The notes beneath the pieces were generated by a model that worked only from the letters and a program-made list of their open reading frames with translations, was not told the DNA's origin and ran no database searches. A stretch of 64,000 nt of DNA from contig CANLNQ010000001.1 in assembly GCA_947492525.1 (NCBI GenBank), positions 124,001 to 188,000 of the forward strand, written 5' to 3'. The stretch comes from an uncultured Granulosicoccus sp. (lineage in GTDB: Bacteria; Pseudomonadota; Gammaproteobacteria; Granulosicoccales; Granulosicoccaceae). The position numbers and the translations under genes were made by a program. Positions 27,844 to 36,899 of this stretch are shown piece after piece (position 1 is the first letter of the stretch; each line of letters begins with the position of its first letter).

Positions 27844-29460
27844 TCAATCCACCGCCTCAACCACCCCTTCAATCACCCTGTTCCTCAACCGCATGGCTTC
27901 GGAATAGTCATCATCCTCAAACCCTTCACGCTTCAACACAACCGGTTCATCCATCAAACGGCTGATCGCCTCTTCAATCCGGTTCAGCTCGACACGGAAG
28001 AATTCCTTCCGGTTATTCACCACGTTCACACGCCGATCATCAAAATGCTGATGCAGCTCATTCTCCAGCCTGGGCGCATCTTCGGAGTAGATGATGCCGT
28101 GCACATCGAATGAAAACGGCACGCTGGCATCTCCCAGTTCCTTCACGCGGTCCATCGGGTCGAGCCGGCGAGTCAGCCCTATCTTGTAGACCCCCTTGCC
28201 GAATGAGCCTTCATTGCTGATCACGTAGATGAATCCGCAGCGTGTCTGCTGTGCCATGCTCATCGCACGCTGCTCGTTCTGGCGCGCACCTTCCAGCATC
28301 TGCTCCAGATAACGAATTCGCTCCTGTTGTTCCAGCGTCTGCTCTTCGCTCGCACCAGAGATTTCTTCTCGCGCTTTCTCCAGCATCTGCTGATAGGCCT
28401 TTTCTTCGTCCTGCGCCTTTTTCAGCGCAGCATCGTATTCGCGCTGGGCCTTGCGCTCCTCTCTCAACTGCTCCCGCTGCTGTCGCTGTTCTTCCGCCTC
28501 CTCCCTGGCCTTGTACTTGTCCTGATAGATGAGCGTGCATTCGCGCAGCTTGGATTCCACATAGTCCAGCGAAATTCCGAATCGCTGGTCGTTCATCAGC
28601 TTCTCAAGCTCATGAGCCAGCTTGCCAACGCGCTCAACGGTTCGGGCATAGTTGGAATGCCGAACCGTTGCGAACAGCTTGTCGCACTCCAGATTGAATG
28701 ACCGGATCAGCAGCTTGCCGTGCCGAGCCGCCTGTGCCCGCTCGGACGCTTCCGTCACTGCATCCAGCCCCGTCAGATCCTTCTTCTCGCCAATCAATGC
28801 GCGTTGAAAATCCCGTTCACGCTTGATCTCGAGCTTGAATCGATCACTGCTCTGATGCAGGTACTCCGGCTCCTGATAATGCGCATAGGCAACGAGATGA
28901 CTTTGGCGATCATACAGATCAAGCTCCAGTCTGAGAGTTTGCAACTGCCGCTCGACGCGCACCAGTTCCTCGGATCTCTCGGCGACTTTCCCCTGCAGGT
29001 TCGCATGATGTTCATGCAGTGGCGCGGTGTTATCAAGCACACTCACGATATCCGCGTGTCGGGACTCCAGCCGCGACACGTCGTCCTGCAGAAGGGTCTG
29101 CCTGCGTTGCAACTCTTCGTACACGGGACGCATCTCGGCGGCTCTGAGCGATATCGTTTCAACCTCTTCGTTCCGCTGTTGCAGTTCGCTCGTCACCATC
29201 TCTTTTTGATGGGCGGTGTCATCAAGCCACTGTGCAAACCGGGACTGCTGCTCAACGAACCGACTGTCCAGGTCTTCCATGGATTGGTACACCTGCTCAT
29301 AGCGGTGACGAAACTGCCTGAATCTGTAGCGAAAGAGACAATAACAGACCAGTAAAAAGGCTATCAATCCGGCCATCACCATCAGCAGGTCGACAACTGG
29401 CAGAGAAAGATAACCGTCAGCCAATTGCCAGCCCGGCAGATTCATCTGGTGCACGTTCAT
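27844..29460 (-). CDS. Membrane-anchored coiled-coil protein with DUF4041-like and GIY-YIG (T5orf172/MUG113-like) domains
   Basis: A 538-aa protein. One membrane helix lies at residues about 20-42, followed by a long coiled coil to about 175, a DUF4041-like region (about 180-330, with SFNLECDKLF and RTVERVGKLA), a second very charged coiled coil to about 400, and a C-terminal T5orf172/MUG113-type domain of the GIY-YIG superfamily: FIYVI for GIY, VYKIGLTRR for YIG plus Arg, and the Glu of RLENELHQHF, ending in KEFFRV. All expected catalytic residues are present, so nuclease activity is plausible. It is one base after the stop of the charged helical gene. A defence role is inferred. Confidence 0.85.
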   Translation of the reverse strand: MNVHQMNLPGWQLADGYLSLPVVDLLMVMAGLIAFLLVCYCLFRYRFRQFRHRYEQVYQSMEDLDSRFVEQQSRFAQWLDDTAHQKEMVTSELQQRNEEVETISLRAAEMRPVYEELQRRQTLLQDDVSRLESRHADIVSVLDNTAPLHEHHANLQGKVAERSEELVRVERQLQTLRLELDLYDRQSHLVAYAHYQEPEYLHQSSDRFKLEIKRERDFQRALIGEKKDLTGLDAVTEASERAQAARHGKLLIRSFNLECDKLFATVRHSNYARTVERVGKLAHELEKLMNDQRFGISLDYVESKLRECTLIYQDKYKAREEAEEQRQQREQLREERKAQREYDAALKKAQDEEKAYQQMLEKAREEISGASEEQTLEQQERIRYLEQMLEGARQNEQRAMSMAQQTRCGFIYVISNEGSFGKGVYKIGLTRRLDPMDRVKELGDASVPFSFDVHGIIYSEDAPRLENELHQHFDDRRVNVVNNRKEFFRVELNRIEEAISRLMDEPVVLKREGFEDDDYSEAMRLRNRVIEGVVEAVD

Positions 29461-29461
29461 T

Positions 29462-29857
29462 CTATTGAACGACCGAATTGATATATCGCCTGCACAGACG
29501 TTCTCGGGCTTTTACTCGTTCTGCCAGCGCCCTCTTTCCGGCCTCGATGACCGCTTGTCGCGCCGCCTTTTCCCTGGCCTTCTGATGGGCGGATATTTCC
29601 TTTTCTCTCGAAGCCAGGCTGCGCGCACGTTTTTCCTGCGCCGTCGACTCAGCGCTACGCCGACGCGCCAGAGTCACCTCTGCCTTGCGTAGCGCCGTTT
29701 GCTGTCGCTTTTTCTCGCGCGCCCTGTCGCGCTCCAGGCGAGCATGTGCCGCGATGGCCTTGCGCTCTTCGCGTTCTCGCTCTCGAGCAGCTCGCCTCTG
29801 AGCCTTGTCTATATCCTTTAGCGCCTTGATGACAAGGCGACCAAAACTCCGTGCCAT
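29462..29857 (-). CDS. Highly charged helical protein, partner of the DUF4041/GIY-YIG protein
   Basis: A 131-aa protein that is almost entirely Arg, Lys, Glu and Ala, with an uninterrupted predicted helix or coiled coil from about residue 15 to 115 (for example AREREREERKAIAAHARLER). The start at 29857 has GCAGGA seven bases upstream. It could bind nucleic acid or pair with the coiled coils of the next gene product. The stop is one base from the next start, so the two are strongly coupled. No family was recognised; low-complexity composition makes homology searches unreliable. Confidence 0.75.
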   Translation of the reverse strand: MARSFGRLVIKALKDIDKAQRRAAREREREERKAIAAHARLERDRAREKKRQQTALRKAEVTLARRRSAESTAQEKRARSLASREKEISAHQKAREKAARQAVIEAGKRALAERVKARERLCRRYINSVVQ

Positions 29858-29897
29858 GGTCGCGTCCTGCAGGTTCAAACACTGAAACAATCGCGGA

Positions 29898-30080
29898 TCA
29901 CGATGTCAGGCCATCGAAGCTTTCAGCCTGAACCTCTCGCTCATCCAACAGGCAATATATCAGACGATCAGCGTCGATACCCGGAACGAGTAACCCCCCG
30001 TTCATACCTGCCGAGAACACGACGGCTTTGTGTTCGGCGCGAACAGCGGTAGATGCAGCCGACACCATCCGAGCAGGCAT
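29898..30080 (-). CDS. Small protein (60 aa), first gene of the GIY-YIG cassette
   Basis: The frame starts at an ATG with AGGAG eight bases upstream, one of the best ribosome-binding sites here. The 60-aa product has a hydrophobic middle (KAVVFSAGMNGGLLVPG) and an acidic C-terminus (LLDEREVQAES). A longer version of the frame extends upstream without a better start. It lies 40 bp before the charged helical gene on the same strand, so it may be the first gene of a three-gene operon. No family was recognised. Confidence 0.55.
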   Translation of the reverse strand: MPARMVSAASTAVRAEHKAVVFSAGMNGGLLVPGIDADRLIYCLLDEREVQAESFDGLTS

Positions 30081-30445
30081 ATGCCAGACTCCTGGTAGAA
30101 GGATGCTCTGAGTGAATCGAAGGGCAAACCGGCTTGACCTGCCCCCCGTCATTAACGGTTACAGCCCCGGGGACAGGCTGCCTTCGGGGCCGAGTGGTAC
30201 AGGGCATGCATCTGATCAATGGATCCCTTCACAGGGTGTCGCCATGACTGCGGAGCCATTGCTACCGCAAATGATCGGCGACACCACGTGCAAGCCGCAT
30301 CGTTCCACCCAACAAACCAGGTTCCGTTCATCCCGCTCATCCCGTTCATCCCGCTCATCCCGTTCACCCCGTTCACCCCGTTCATCCCGTTCATCCCGTT
30401 CATGAAGAGGAATGTCAGGAATCGGCCCAACCACTCCATGTATCC
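30081..30445. other. Divergent intergenic region with a repeat array
   Basis: This 365-bp region separates the GIY-YIG cassette (leftward) from the PAS/chemoreceptor genes (rightward). It contains the 9-bp array at 30325-30404. Open frames on both strands through the array encode only low-complexity peptides and are not credible genes. Confidence 0.5.
30325..30404. repeat. Array of 9-bp units
   Basis: Eight full consecutive 9-bp units of the type CGTTCATCC (variants CGCTCATCC and CGTTCACCC) occupy 30325-30396, and a partial ninth follows. Variants alternate, then cluster, which suggests growth by local duplication. The array ends about 40 bp before the PAS gene start, so it lies in or next to its promoter or leader. 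It is not CRISPR: the units are direct and have no spacers. Confidence 0.9.
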
Positions 30446-30967
30446 ATGAGATCAGCGTCCGCACTGACAGGCAAGGAACGATTCTTCGATGACTCGGAGA
30501 TCATCGTCAGCAAGACGGACAAGAGTGGCAGGATTACCTATGCCAACGATGTTTTCTTGCGTGTCTCGCGCTATGAGGAGCAGGAGATTCTTTCACAGCC
30601 CCACAGCATATTGCGCCATCCCGACATGCCGCGCTGCATCTTTCATCGGCTGTGGGAAACGGTGCAATCAGGATCGGAGATCTTTGCCTACGTGGTGAAT
30701 CGCTGCAAGAACGGCGATCACTACTGGGTGTTGGCCCATATCACACCCAGTTTCAATGATCAGGGAACAATCATCGGCTATCACTCGAACCGGAGGACGC
30801 CAGACCCCGTCTCCAAGCAGGCCGTCATCGCGCTCTACGCGGAGCTGAAGCGCGAAGAAGAGCGCCATGATCATTCCATTGCCGGAATGCAGGCAGCATC
30901 AGCCCTGCTGGCTGGCAGACTCGCCGACCAGGACGTCGATTATGATGAATTTGTTTTCTCGCTCTGA
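30446..30967 (+). CDS. Aer-type PAS-domain protein
   Basis: A 173-aa protein that is essentially one PAS domain (residues about 15-130), very close to the FAD-binding PAS of the aerotaxis receptor Aer: [23 protein letters not shown] and [14 protein letters not shown] short helical tail follows. There is no transmembrane or signalling domain in the same chain. It overlaps the next gene, a soluble chemoreceptor, by 26 bp, so the two products probably act together as a split redox or oxygen receptor. Confidence 0.9.
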   Translation: MRSASALTGKERFFDDSEIIVSKTDKSGRITYANDVFLRVSRYEEQEILSQPHSILRHPDMPRCIFHRLWETVQSGSEIFAYVVNRCKNGDHYWVLAHITPSFNDQGTIIGYHSNRRTPDPVSKQAVIALYAELKREEERHDHSIAGMQAASALLAGRLADQDVDYDEFVFSL

Positions 30968-32333
30968 TCGCGCAGCCGCGCCGCATGACGAGACGACCCG
31001 TGGCGAAGCTCGTGCCTCTGCAACCACGGCCAACCCGAATGCCTTGTCTGTGGACGATGCGCTGCCCGCTGCCTCACACACCGTGCCAGAGGCCAGCCAC
31101 GGATCGGCTGACGACGCCACCAGACTTGCCTCACCCGATCACGACTTGCCTCCGGCAGATTCGGACGTGTATCGGGACAGTGTGACGCACATGGCCGACG
31201 TGTTGGCTGCCGCTGCTCGGGGCGAGCTGGAAACGCGAGTACGTCTGTCGCAGCAAAGTCCCGAACTGAGACGACTCGCCGCCGAGCTGAATCGCTTCAT
31301 GGATGTTACCGATGCCTATGTGCGGGAATCAGGCGCTGCACTGGATCACGCCGCCCGCGGCAAATACTTCCGACGAGTCATCGAACGCGGGCTGATGGGC
31401 GCCTTTGCCGAGGGTGCCCGCCTGATCAACAGGGCCACCGAGATGATGGCCGGGCAGGCAGATCAGATCGATCAGGCACGCGCCGATCAGCTGCATCTGG
31501 CCGATCGCTTCGAGCAAGAGGTCATCGGCATGGTTTCCGGTGTTTCCGCGGCGGCCGAACAGATGCGAGAAACGGCGGCTGTATTGATCCGGGCCTCACA
31601 GACCGGTACCCGGGAGTCGGACGCCGTTGCCCGACTGGTGGCTGATGCGTTGAAAAGCGTCTGCACCGCCAAAGAGGCAACTGGAGTATTCGAACGTTCG
31701 GTTGCCGTGCTGGAAGGTAGCGTGAATGTGTCGTCGCAAGTCTCCCAGGAGGCTGTGGCCAAGGCCATGGAAGCCAGTGGCATCGTCAGCGGATTGAGTG
31801 AGGATTCGAATCGCATTGGCGGCGTGGTCAATCTCATCTCGCAGGTAGCCGACCAGACCAACCTGCTGGCACTCAATGCCACTATCGAAGCCGCACGCGC
31901 TGGCGAGGCGGGCAAGGGGTTTGCCGTGGTGGCCTCGGAAGTGAAGAATCTGGCCAACCAGACCGGTGAGGCAACACAACAGATCTCGCGCAATATAGAC
32001 GCCGTGCAAGCGGCCACGGCCAATGCCGTTGACGCCATCATCGTCATCAGCCAGACCCTCGACCGCATGAAGGAAGTTGCCGTGGATGTCGAGCGTGCCA
32101 TCGACGAACAGAGAACGGCCAACCGGCAGATCACGCAAGACATGCAGACGATGGGCAAGGGCTGCGAACAGGTCGGTCTGCGAACCGACGCTGCGGCTCA
32201 GGCCGCAATGCAAACCAATGCCGTGGCCGACGAAGTCGGTGACGCCGCCGAAGGCATCGCGAAACTCTCGCGTGATCTGGAGACGGCGGTGAGTGTGTTT
32301 CTCAAGGGCGTTCGAAACCCGCCTGCAAATTGA
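30942..32333 (+). CDS. Soluble methyl-accepting chemotaxis protein
   Basis: A 463-aa chemoreceptor without a signal peptide or membrane segment. The N-terminal 70 residues are low-complexity. A HAMP-like helical region follows (residues about 80-180, with [11 protein letters not shown] and [15 protein letters not shown]). The C-terminal signalling domain contains the hairpin tip [20 protein letters not shown], the CheA/CheW contact. Start: ATG at 30942 or 30945, with AGGA about eight bases upstream. It overlaps the end of the PAS gene in another frame, so translation is coupled. Together they resemble Aer split into two proteins. Confidence 0.92.
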   Translation: MMNLFSRSDRAAAPHDETTRGEARASATTANPNALSVDDALPAASHTVPEASHGSADDATRLASPDHDLPPADSDVYRDSVTHMADVLAAAARGELETRVRLSQQSPELRRLAAELNRFMDVTDAYVRESGAALDHAARGKYFRRVIERGLMGAFAEGARLINRATEMMAGQADQIDQARADQLHLADRFEQEVIGMVSGVSAAAEQMRETAAVLIRASQTGTRESDAVARLVADALKSVCTAKEATGVFERSVAVLEGSVNVSSQVSQEAVAKAMEASGIVSGLSEDSNRIGGVVNLISQVADQTNLLALNATIEAARAGEAGKGFAVVASEVKNLANQTGEATQQISRNIDAVQAATANAVDAIIVISQTLDRMKEVAVDVERAIDEQRTANRQITQDMQTMGKGCEQVGLRTDAAAQAAMQTNAVADEVGDAAEGIAKLSRDLETAVSVFLKGVRNPPAN

Positions 32334-32587
32334 CAATCCGGCCTGAGGCATTGCGCACCGAGCATCGATCTCTTCCTTCAGGCCTCGATCAGCACGAGGC
32401 ATTCGTCGGGCAAGGAGAGTCGCCATGGCGTGGCGCATCATCGAGTTGCCGACAGCATGCTTCATCTTGACCCAGATCAAACGAGTCGGATTTCAGCCTG
32501 ACCACCCTGCGGTGTATATTGCGTTTATCACCTCACAGACTGCAACTTGTGAGGGTTCGACCAACCTGTAAAAAGGACACAACGCCA

Positions 32588-34057
32588 TTGAGCCTATCCA
32601 GGGAACTCAGACTTCTGCCGGCAGCCATTGCCTTGCTGATCGGGCTTGTGATCTGGTTTGTCATTCCGGTACCGGAGGGCGTGACGCCAGAAGCCTGGCA
32701 TCTACTGGCCTTGTTTGTCGGCACCATCGCGGGGATCATCGGTAAGGCCATGCCCATCGGCGCACTGGCCATGATTGCCATTGCGCTGGTCGCCGTGACC
32801 GGTGTAACCAACGCCAACCCGAGTGGTGCCATCCGGGATGCATTGAGCGGCTTTTCAAATCCGCTCATCTGGTTGATCGGTGCGGCCATCATGATTTCCC
32901 GGGGCCTGATCAAGACCGGTCTGGGGAATCGTATCGGCTATTACTTCGTGGCTCTGGTAGGCAAGAAGACAATCGGCATTGGCTATGCCCTGGCTCTGTC
33001 CGAACTGATCATCGCACCGGTCACTCCCAGCAATACAGCTCGCGGAGGCGGCATCATCCATCCGATCATGCGCTCCATCGCCAGCAGTTTCGACTCAGAC
33101 CCCGAGAAAGGAACCGAAGGGCGCATTGGTCGCTATCTGGCGCTGGTCAACTACCACGCCAATCCCATTACCTCGGCCATGTTCATCACAGCCACAGCAC
33201 CAAATCCGCTGATCGTGAAGCTGGTTGCCGAAGCCACCGGCTCTGAGATCGAGCTGAGCTGGGGAACCTGGGCTCTTGCAATGCTTCTGCCAGGACTCGT
33301 AGCTCTGGCAATCATGCCTCTGGTGCTGTACGTCATTGCGAAGCCGGAAGTGACGAATACCCCCGAAGCTCACGACTTCGCCCGATCCAGACTCGACGAA
33401 CTGGGCAAGATGAACTCTGGTGAGAAAATCATGTTGGGCGTCTTTGCCCTGCTGCTGTTGCTGTGGGCTGGCGTACCCGCGATGGTGTTCGGGCCCGCTG
33501 CCGCCGTCAACTCGACCACGACGGCCTTCATCGGTCTTGGTGTACTGCTGCTCAGCGGGGCTCTGACATGGGAAGATGTGCTCAAGGAGAAAAGCGCCTG
33601 GGACACTGTCGTGTGGTTCTCCGCACTGGTGATGATGGCCTCCTTTCTGAACGAGCTCGGCCTGATCGAGTGGTTTTCCGGCAGCATCGAATCCTCCATC
33701 GGCAGCCTTGGACTGACGTGGATGCCTGCCACTGCGTTGCTGGTACTGGTATATCTGTACTCCCACTACTTCTTCGCCAGCACGACGGCTCACATCACCG
33801 CCATGTTTGCCGCTTTCTATACAGCGGGCCTCGCTCTGGGTGCACCGGCTTTGCCGTTCGCGCTGATCATGGCTGCCGCCTCCAGTGTGATGATGACGCT
33901 GACTCACTACGCAACCGGCACTTCACCGATCATCTTCGGCTCAGGCTATACAACTCTGGCACAGTGGTGGCGATCCGGTTTTGTCATGAGCCTGGTGTTG
34001 ATCGTTGTGTGGGTCGGCGTCGGCGGCGTGTGGTGGAAAGTGCTGGGATACTGGTGA
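32588..34057 (+). CDS. DASS-family (SLC13) carboxylate/sodium symporter
   Basis: A 489-aa membrane protein with about eleven to twelve helices. The two conserved DASS boxes are PVTPSNTARGGGI near residue 140 and TATAPNPL near 198, which form the sodium and carboxylate sites. The closest recognised group is the 2-oxoglutarate/malate (CitT/YflS-like) branch. The best start is TTG at 32588, with AAGGA ten bases upstream and a hydrophobic segment soon after; a longer start gives an Arg-rich leader without a ribosome-binding site. It stands alone. Confidence 0.9.
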   Translation: MSLSRELRLLPAAIALLIGLVIWFVIPVPEGVTPEAWHLLALFVGTIAGIIGKAMPIGALAMIAIALVAVTGVTNANPSGAIRDALSGFSNPLIWLIGAAIMISRGLIKTGLGNRIGYYFVALVGKKTIGIGYALALSELIIAPVTPSNTARGGGIIHPIMRSIASSFDSDPEKGTEGRIGRYLALVNYHANPITSAMFITATAPNPLIVKLVAEATGSEIELSWGTWALAMLLPGLVALAIMPLVLYVIAKPEVTNTPEAHDFARSRLDELGKMNSGEKIMLGVFALLLLLWAGVPAMVFGPAAAVNSTTTAFIGLGVLLLSGALTWEDVLKEKSAWDTVVWFSALVMMASFLNELGLIEWFSGSIESSIGSLGLTWMPATALLVLVYLYSHYFFASTTAHITAMFAAFYTAGLALGAPALPFALIMAAASSVMMTLTHYATGTSPIIFGSGYTTLAQWWRSGFVMSLVLIVVWVGVGGVWWKVLGYW

Positions 34058-34094
34058 TATCGGCATAGTCGGTCAACTCCGCAACAAACCGAGC

Positions 34095-34127
34095 CCTCAC
34101 CTATCCCCGGGATAGGGGGCGGTGAGG
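34095..34127. terminator. Hairpin downstream of the DASS transporter gene
   Basis: CCTCACC (34095-34101) pairs with GGTGAGG (34121-34127); inside it CCTATCCC and GGGATAGG (34100-34116) form an alternative tight palindrome. There is no T-run, so it may be a Rho-assisted end, an mRNA-stabilising hairpin or an operator rather than a classic terminator. Confidence 0.5.
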
Positions 34128-34307
34128 CAATAGAGTTCCGGACAGGTTTGCGTGACGCCCTGCGAGTCTTGTCACGCCCTTCGTGCATGAACGATTCTGC
34201 ATCTCCCTCTCATCCGAATGAGCGTGACAGGTGGAGACAATCCTCGACTGACCCAAGCGGCAGCAGATGCCACCTCAATTTCATAGCATTTTATTCGTCA
34301 GATAATA

Positions 34308-34328
34308 TATGATATCCGCGAAATCATA
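34308..34328. promoter_or_regulatory. Inverted repeat upstream of the sugar ABC transporter operon
   Basis: TATGAT and ATCATA form 6-bp arms around 9 bp, in the most AT-rich part of the 335-bp region before the ABC ATPase gene. It probably overlaps the promoter and may be the operator for a sugar-responsive regulator. No regulator gene is adjacent. Confidence 0.4.
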
Positions 34329-34392
34329 GTTTCTGTGCCGAAAGGTCACGGAACAATCCGGTATTTGCCCACGGCCTGGTAGAGGAAACTTC

Positions 34393-35583
34393 ATGTCGAC
34401 AGTAACGCTGAAGAACCTGAGCAAGCGTTATGAGGATGCCGATTCGGTGGCCTTGCAGGATCTGAACATTGAAGTCAGGGATGGCGAGTTCCTGGTTCTG
34501 GTCGGACCCTCGGGCTGCGGCAAGTCCACCGCCCTGAAAATGATCGGGGGTCTTGAATCCATCACTGGCGGTGAAGTGATGATCGGCGAGCGGGTCATCA
34601 ATGACTTTGCATCCCGGGACCGCGATATTGCCATGGTCTTTCAGTCCTACGCGCTCTATCCCCACATGAGCGTCTACGACAACATCGCCTTTCCCCTGCA
34701 GATTGCCAAGGTGGGGCGCGCAGAAATAGAAAAACGGGTCAAGGACGTTTCGAAGATACTGCAACTCGATCCCTACCTCCACAGACGCCCCGGAAACCTG
34801 TCGGGTGGACAACGCCAGCGCGTTGCCATGGGACGTGCCATCATCAGGCGCCCTTCCGTCTTCCTCATGGATGAGCCCCTGTCGAATCTGGATGCCAAGC
34901 TCAGAGTCAAGATGCGTTCCGAGGTGGCCCAGATTCAACGCCAGCTCAAGGTAACGACCATCTACGTCACACACGACCAGGTAGAGGCCATGACCATGGG
35001 AGATCGCGTGGCACTGATGCGCGATGGGGTTCTACAGCAGATCGACACTCCGCACACCATCTACCACGAGCCCCGCAACACCTTTGTTGCCTCCTTTATC
35101 GGCTCTCCTGCCATGAACCTGTTTCGCGCCCGCCTTGACAGCCAGAATGGCGAGCTCTACGTCAGCCTTGGCGAGCAGCAACTGCCCGTCACCCGGCTGA
35201 CCCGACAACGCTACCCCGGCCTCGAGCAGCACAGCGAGGGCGATGTGATAGTCGGCATCCGTCCCGAAGATCTCGAAGACGCCGCGCTGGTCCCGGAGCA
35301 CCCACTGAATCAGCGACTGCAAGCCCCTGTCGTTCTGCTGGAATCTCTCGGTTCCGACCAGATGGCACATGTTCAGCTGGACGCGGACACGGTCACTGAT
35401 GCCGATGATGAGGATGACACGGAGTCGCTGATGAGCAGTACAGCGGCCAGCGGAATCTGCATCTGTCGCTTTGCCGCACAGTCGCCAGTCAAGGCCGGCA
35501 CCCGCGTGACCATTGCCGTGGCCTGCGACAGGCTGCACTTTTTCGATGCCGCCACGGGACGTGCTCTACGAGAAGACACCTGA
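34393..35583 (+). CDS. Sugar ABC transporter ATP-binding protein (MalK/UgpC type)
   Basis: A 396-aa ATPase of the CUT1 class. Walker A GPSGCGKST is near residue 39, the Q-loop follows, the signature LSGGQRQRVAMGRAI is near 136, Walker B VFLMDEPLSNLD near 157 and the switch His in YVTHDQVEAMTMGD near 195. The C-terminal regulatory OB domain (from about 240) is present but contains an acidic insertion (DADDEDDTES) not usual in MalK. It is the first gene of a four-gene operon with a binding protein and two permeases. Confidence 0.95.
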   Translation: MSTVTLKNLSKRYEDADSVALQDLNIEVRDGEFLVLVGPSGCGKSTALKMIGGLESITGGEVMIGERVINDFASRDRDIAMVFQSYALYPHMSVYDNIAFPLQIAKVGRAEIEKRVKDVSKILQLDPYLHRRPGNLSGGQRQRVAMGRAIIRRPSVFLMDEPLSNLDAKLRVKMRSEVAQIQRQLKVTTIYVTHDQVEAMTMGDRVALMRDGVLQQIDTPHTIYHEPRNTFVASFIGSPAMNLFRARLDSQNGELYVSLGEQQLPVTRLTRQRYPGLEQHSEGDVIVGIRPEDLEDAALVPEHPLNQRLQAPVVLLESLGSDQMAHVQLDADTVTDADDEDDTESLMSSTAASGICICRFAAQSPVKAGTRVTIAVACDRLHFFDAATGRALREDT

Positions 35584-35605
35584 CACCACCACAGGAGAGA
35601 AAACC

Positions 35606-36829
35606 ATGAAAAAGACATTCACATCGGGGCTGCTAGCGATATCTGTCGCTCTCAGCCTTGGCTACACAGGCGCTTCACAGGCCGACGAACAGATCACATT
35701 GAGCATGTGGCACCAGCATCCTGAATGGCGCGACAAGACTGAAGCGATACTGGCGGCTTTCGAAGCAGCTCACCCGGGCATCACCATCGATCTCGAGGAA
35801 ATCGCCGGTACCAACTACACGGCTCGACTGAATACGGCGCTGGCCGCGGGAGAGGCTCCCGATCTGTTCGGGCTGCCGGCAGGACCCGAGACCGCCACTG
35901 CCGCAGCATCAGGCTACGCTGCCGATCTGACAGGTCTGCTGGACACAGATTCCTTGCGCGGCTCAGCGCTTGAAGCCATCGACAATGATGGCAAGATCTA
36001 CGGCGCTCCCATACTCGGCGCCTACTCTGTCGGGCTCTACTACCACAGAGACATACTGGCAGATCTGGGCATGGAACCTCCGAGCAATCAGGCGGAGTTC
36101 ATGAGCATGTGCGAGACCATGCTGGACAAGGGCATCACACCGCTGGTGGTTCCGGCGTCCGATGGCATCGTTCCCTCGTTCATCTATTCGATGCTGACAT
36201 CGAGCGTCATGGGCGCGGAAGGTTTCACCGAACTACGACAAGGCAAGCGCAAGTTCACCGACCCGGACATGCTCGAAGCTGCCCGCTTCCTGCAGGACAT
36301 GGCGAAGTGCATGCAGCCCGGTGCCGTTTCCACACCGTATGTGGAAGGCAAGGCGTTGGCCGCACTGAAACAGGGAGCAATGATGCCTGGTGGTTCTGCC
36401 GATTATCCGGGATATCAGGAGATCAACCCGGACGTTGATCTGGGAGTCGTGCCTTTCCCGGGTGTGGGTAACAACAAGCCGGCCACGGTGACAGGCCTGG
36501 AATATATCTATGTGGTCAATGCCAAATCCGAACACCAGGAGGCCGCGGTGACCTTTCTCAACTGGATGCTCGGTGACGATGCTCAGCAGATGGTAGTCGA
36601 CACCATTACCATGACCACCAACAAGAATGTCGTTCCTGCAGAAAACCGTATTCTGGAGGAATTCGTGCAGGCGGCTCGCGTCAATGATGTTCGAGTCTTC
36701 TACGAACTGCCCGAGACCAGCGCGGTATGGAACACGATACAGCAGAACGCCGCCGCACTCCTGCTCGGTGAGATGAGTCCTGAGGACTTTGCCCAGGCAG
36801 CACAGGACGCGGTCAAGGTATCCAACTGA
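35606..36829 (+). CDS. Sugar ABC transporter substrate-binding protein
   Basis: A 407-aa family-1 periplasmic binding protein with signal peptide cleaved near SQA/D, residue 26. The mature start (ITLSMWHQHPEWRDK) and NTALAAGEAPDLFGLPAG are typical of carbohydrate-binding proteins of the UgpB/MalE group. A good ribosome-binding site (AGGAGAG) precedes the ATG. The exact sugar is not deducible. A stable hairpin just after its stop probably protects this part of the mRNA. Confidence 0.93.
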   Translation: MKKTFTSGLLAISVALSLGYTGASQADEQITLSMWHQHPEWRDKTEAILAAFEAAHPGITIDLEEIAGTNYTARLNTALAAGEAPDLFGLPAGPETATAAASGYAADLTGLLDTDSLRGSALEAIDNDGKIYGAPILGAYSVGLYYHRDILADLGMEPPSNQAEFMSMCETMLDKGITPLVVPASDGIVPSFIYSMLTSSVMGAEGFTELRQGKRKFTDPDMLEAARFLQDMAKCMQPGAVSTPYVEGKALAALKQGAMMPGGSADYPGYQEINPDVDLGVVPFPGVGNNKPATVTGLEYIYVVNAKSEHQEAAVTFLNWMLGDDAQQMVVDTITMTTNKNVVPAENRILEEFVQAARVNDVRVFYELPETSAVWNTIQQNAAALLLGEMSPEDFAQAAQDAVKVSN

Positions 36830-36845
36830 CCACCGTCATGCGGTG

Positions 36846-36871
36846 AGAGGCTGCGCCTGCGCGCAGCCTCT
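36846..36871 (+). other. Stable mRNA hairpin between binding-protein and permease genes
   Basis: An 11-bp perfect stem (arms AGAGGCTGCGC and GCGCAGCCTCT) closes a 4-base loop CTGC. It sits 16 bp after the binding-protein stop and ends 28 bp before the permease start. Such a structure is typical of transport operons in which it stabilises the upstream mRNA and lowers permease expression. Confidence 0.7.
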
Positions 36872-36899
36872 GCTTTCACACTACCAGCGAGCATTCACC

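Noticed and set aside
30325-30404. Possible CRISPR array
   Set aside because: Units are 9 bp, directly adjacent, with no spacers and no cas genes.
30112-30464. Ser/Arg-rich or Met/Asn/Gly-rich peptides read from the 9-bp array
   Set aside because: Any frame through a 9-bp repeat is open; there is no coding support beyond the repeat.
33095-33907. 270-aa minus-strand open frame opposite the DASS transporter
   Set aside because: His/Gln-rich, low-complexity shadow of a membrane-protein gene.
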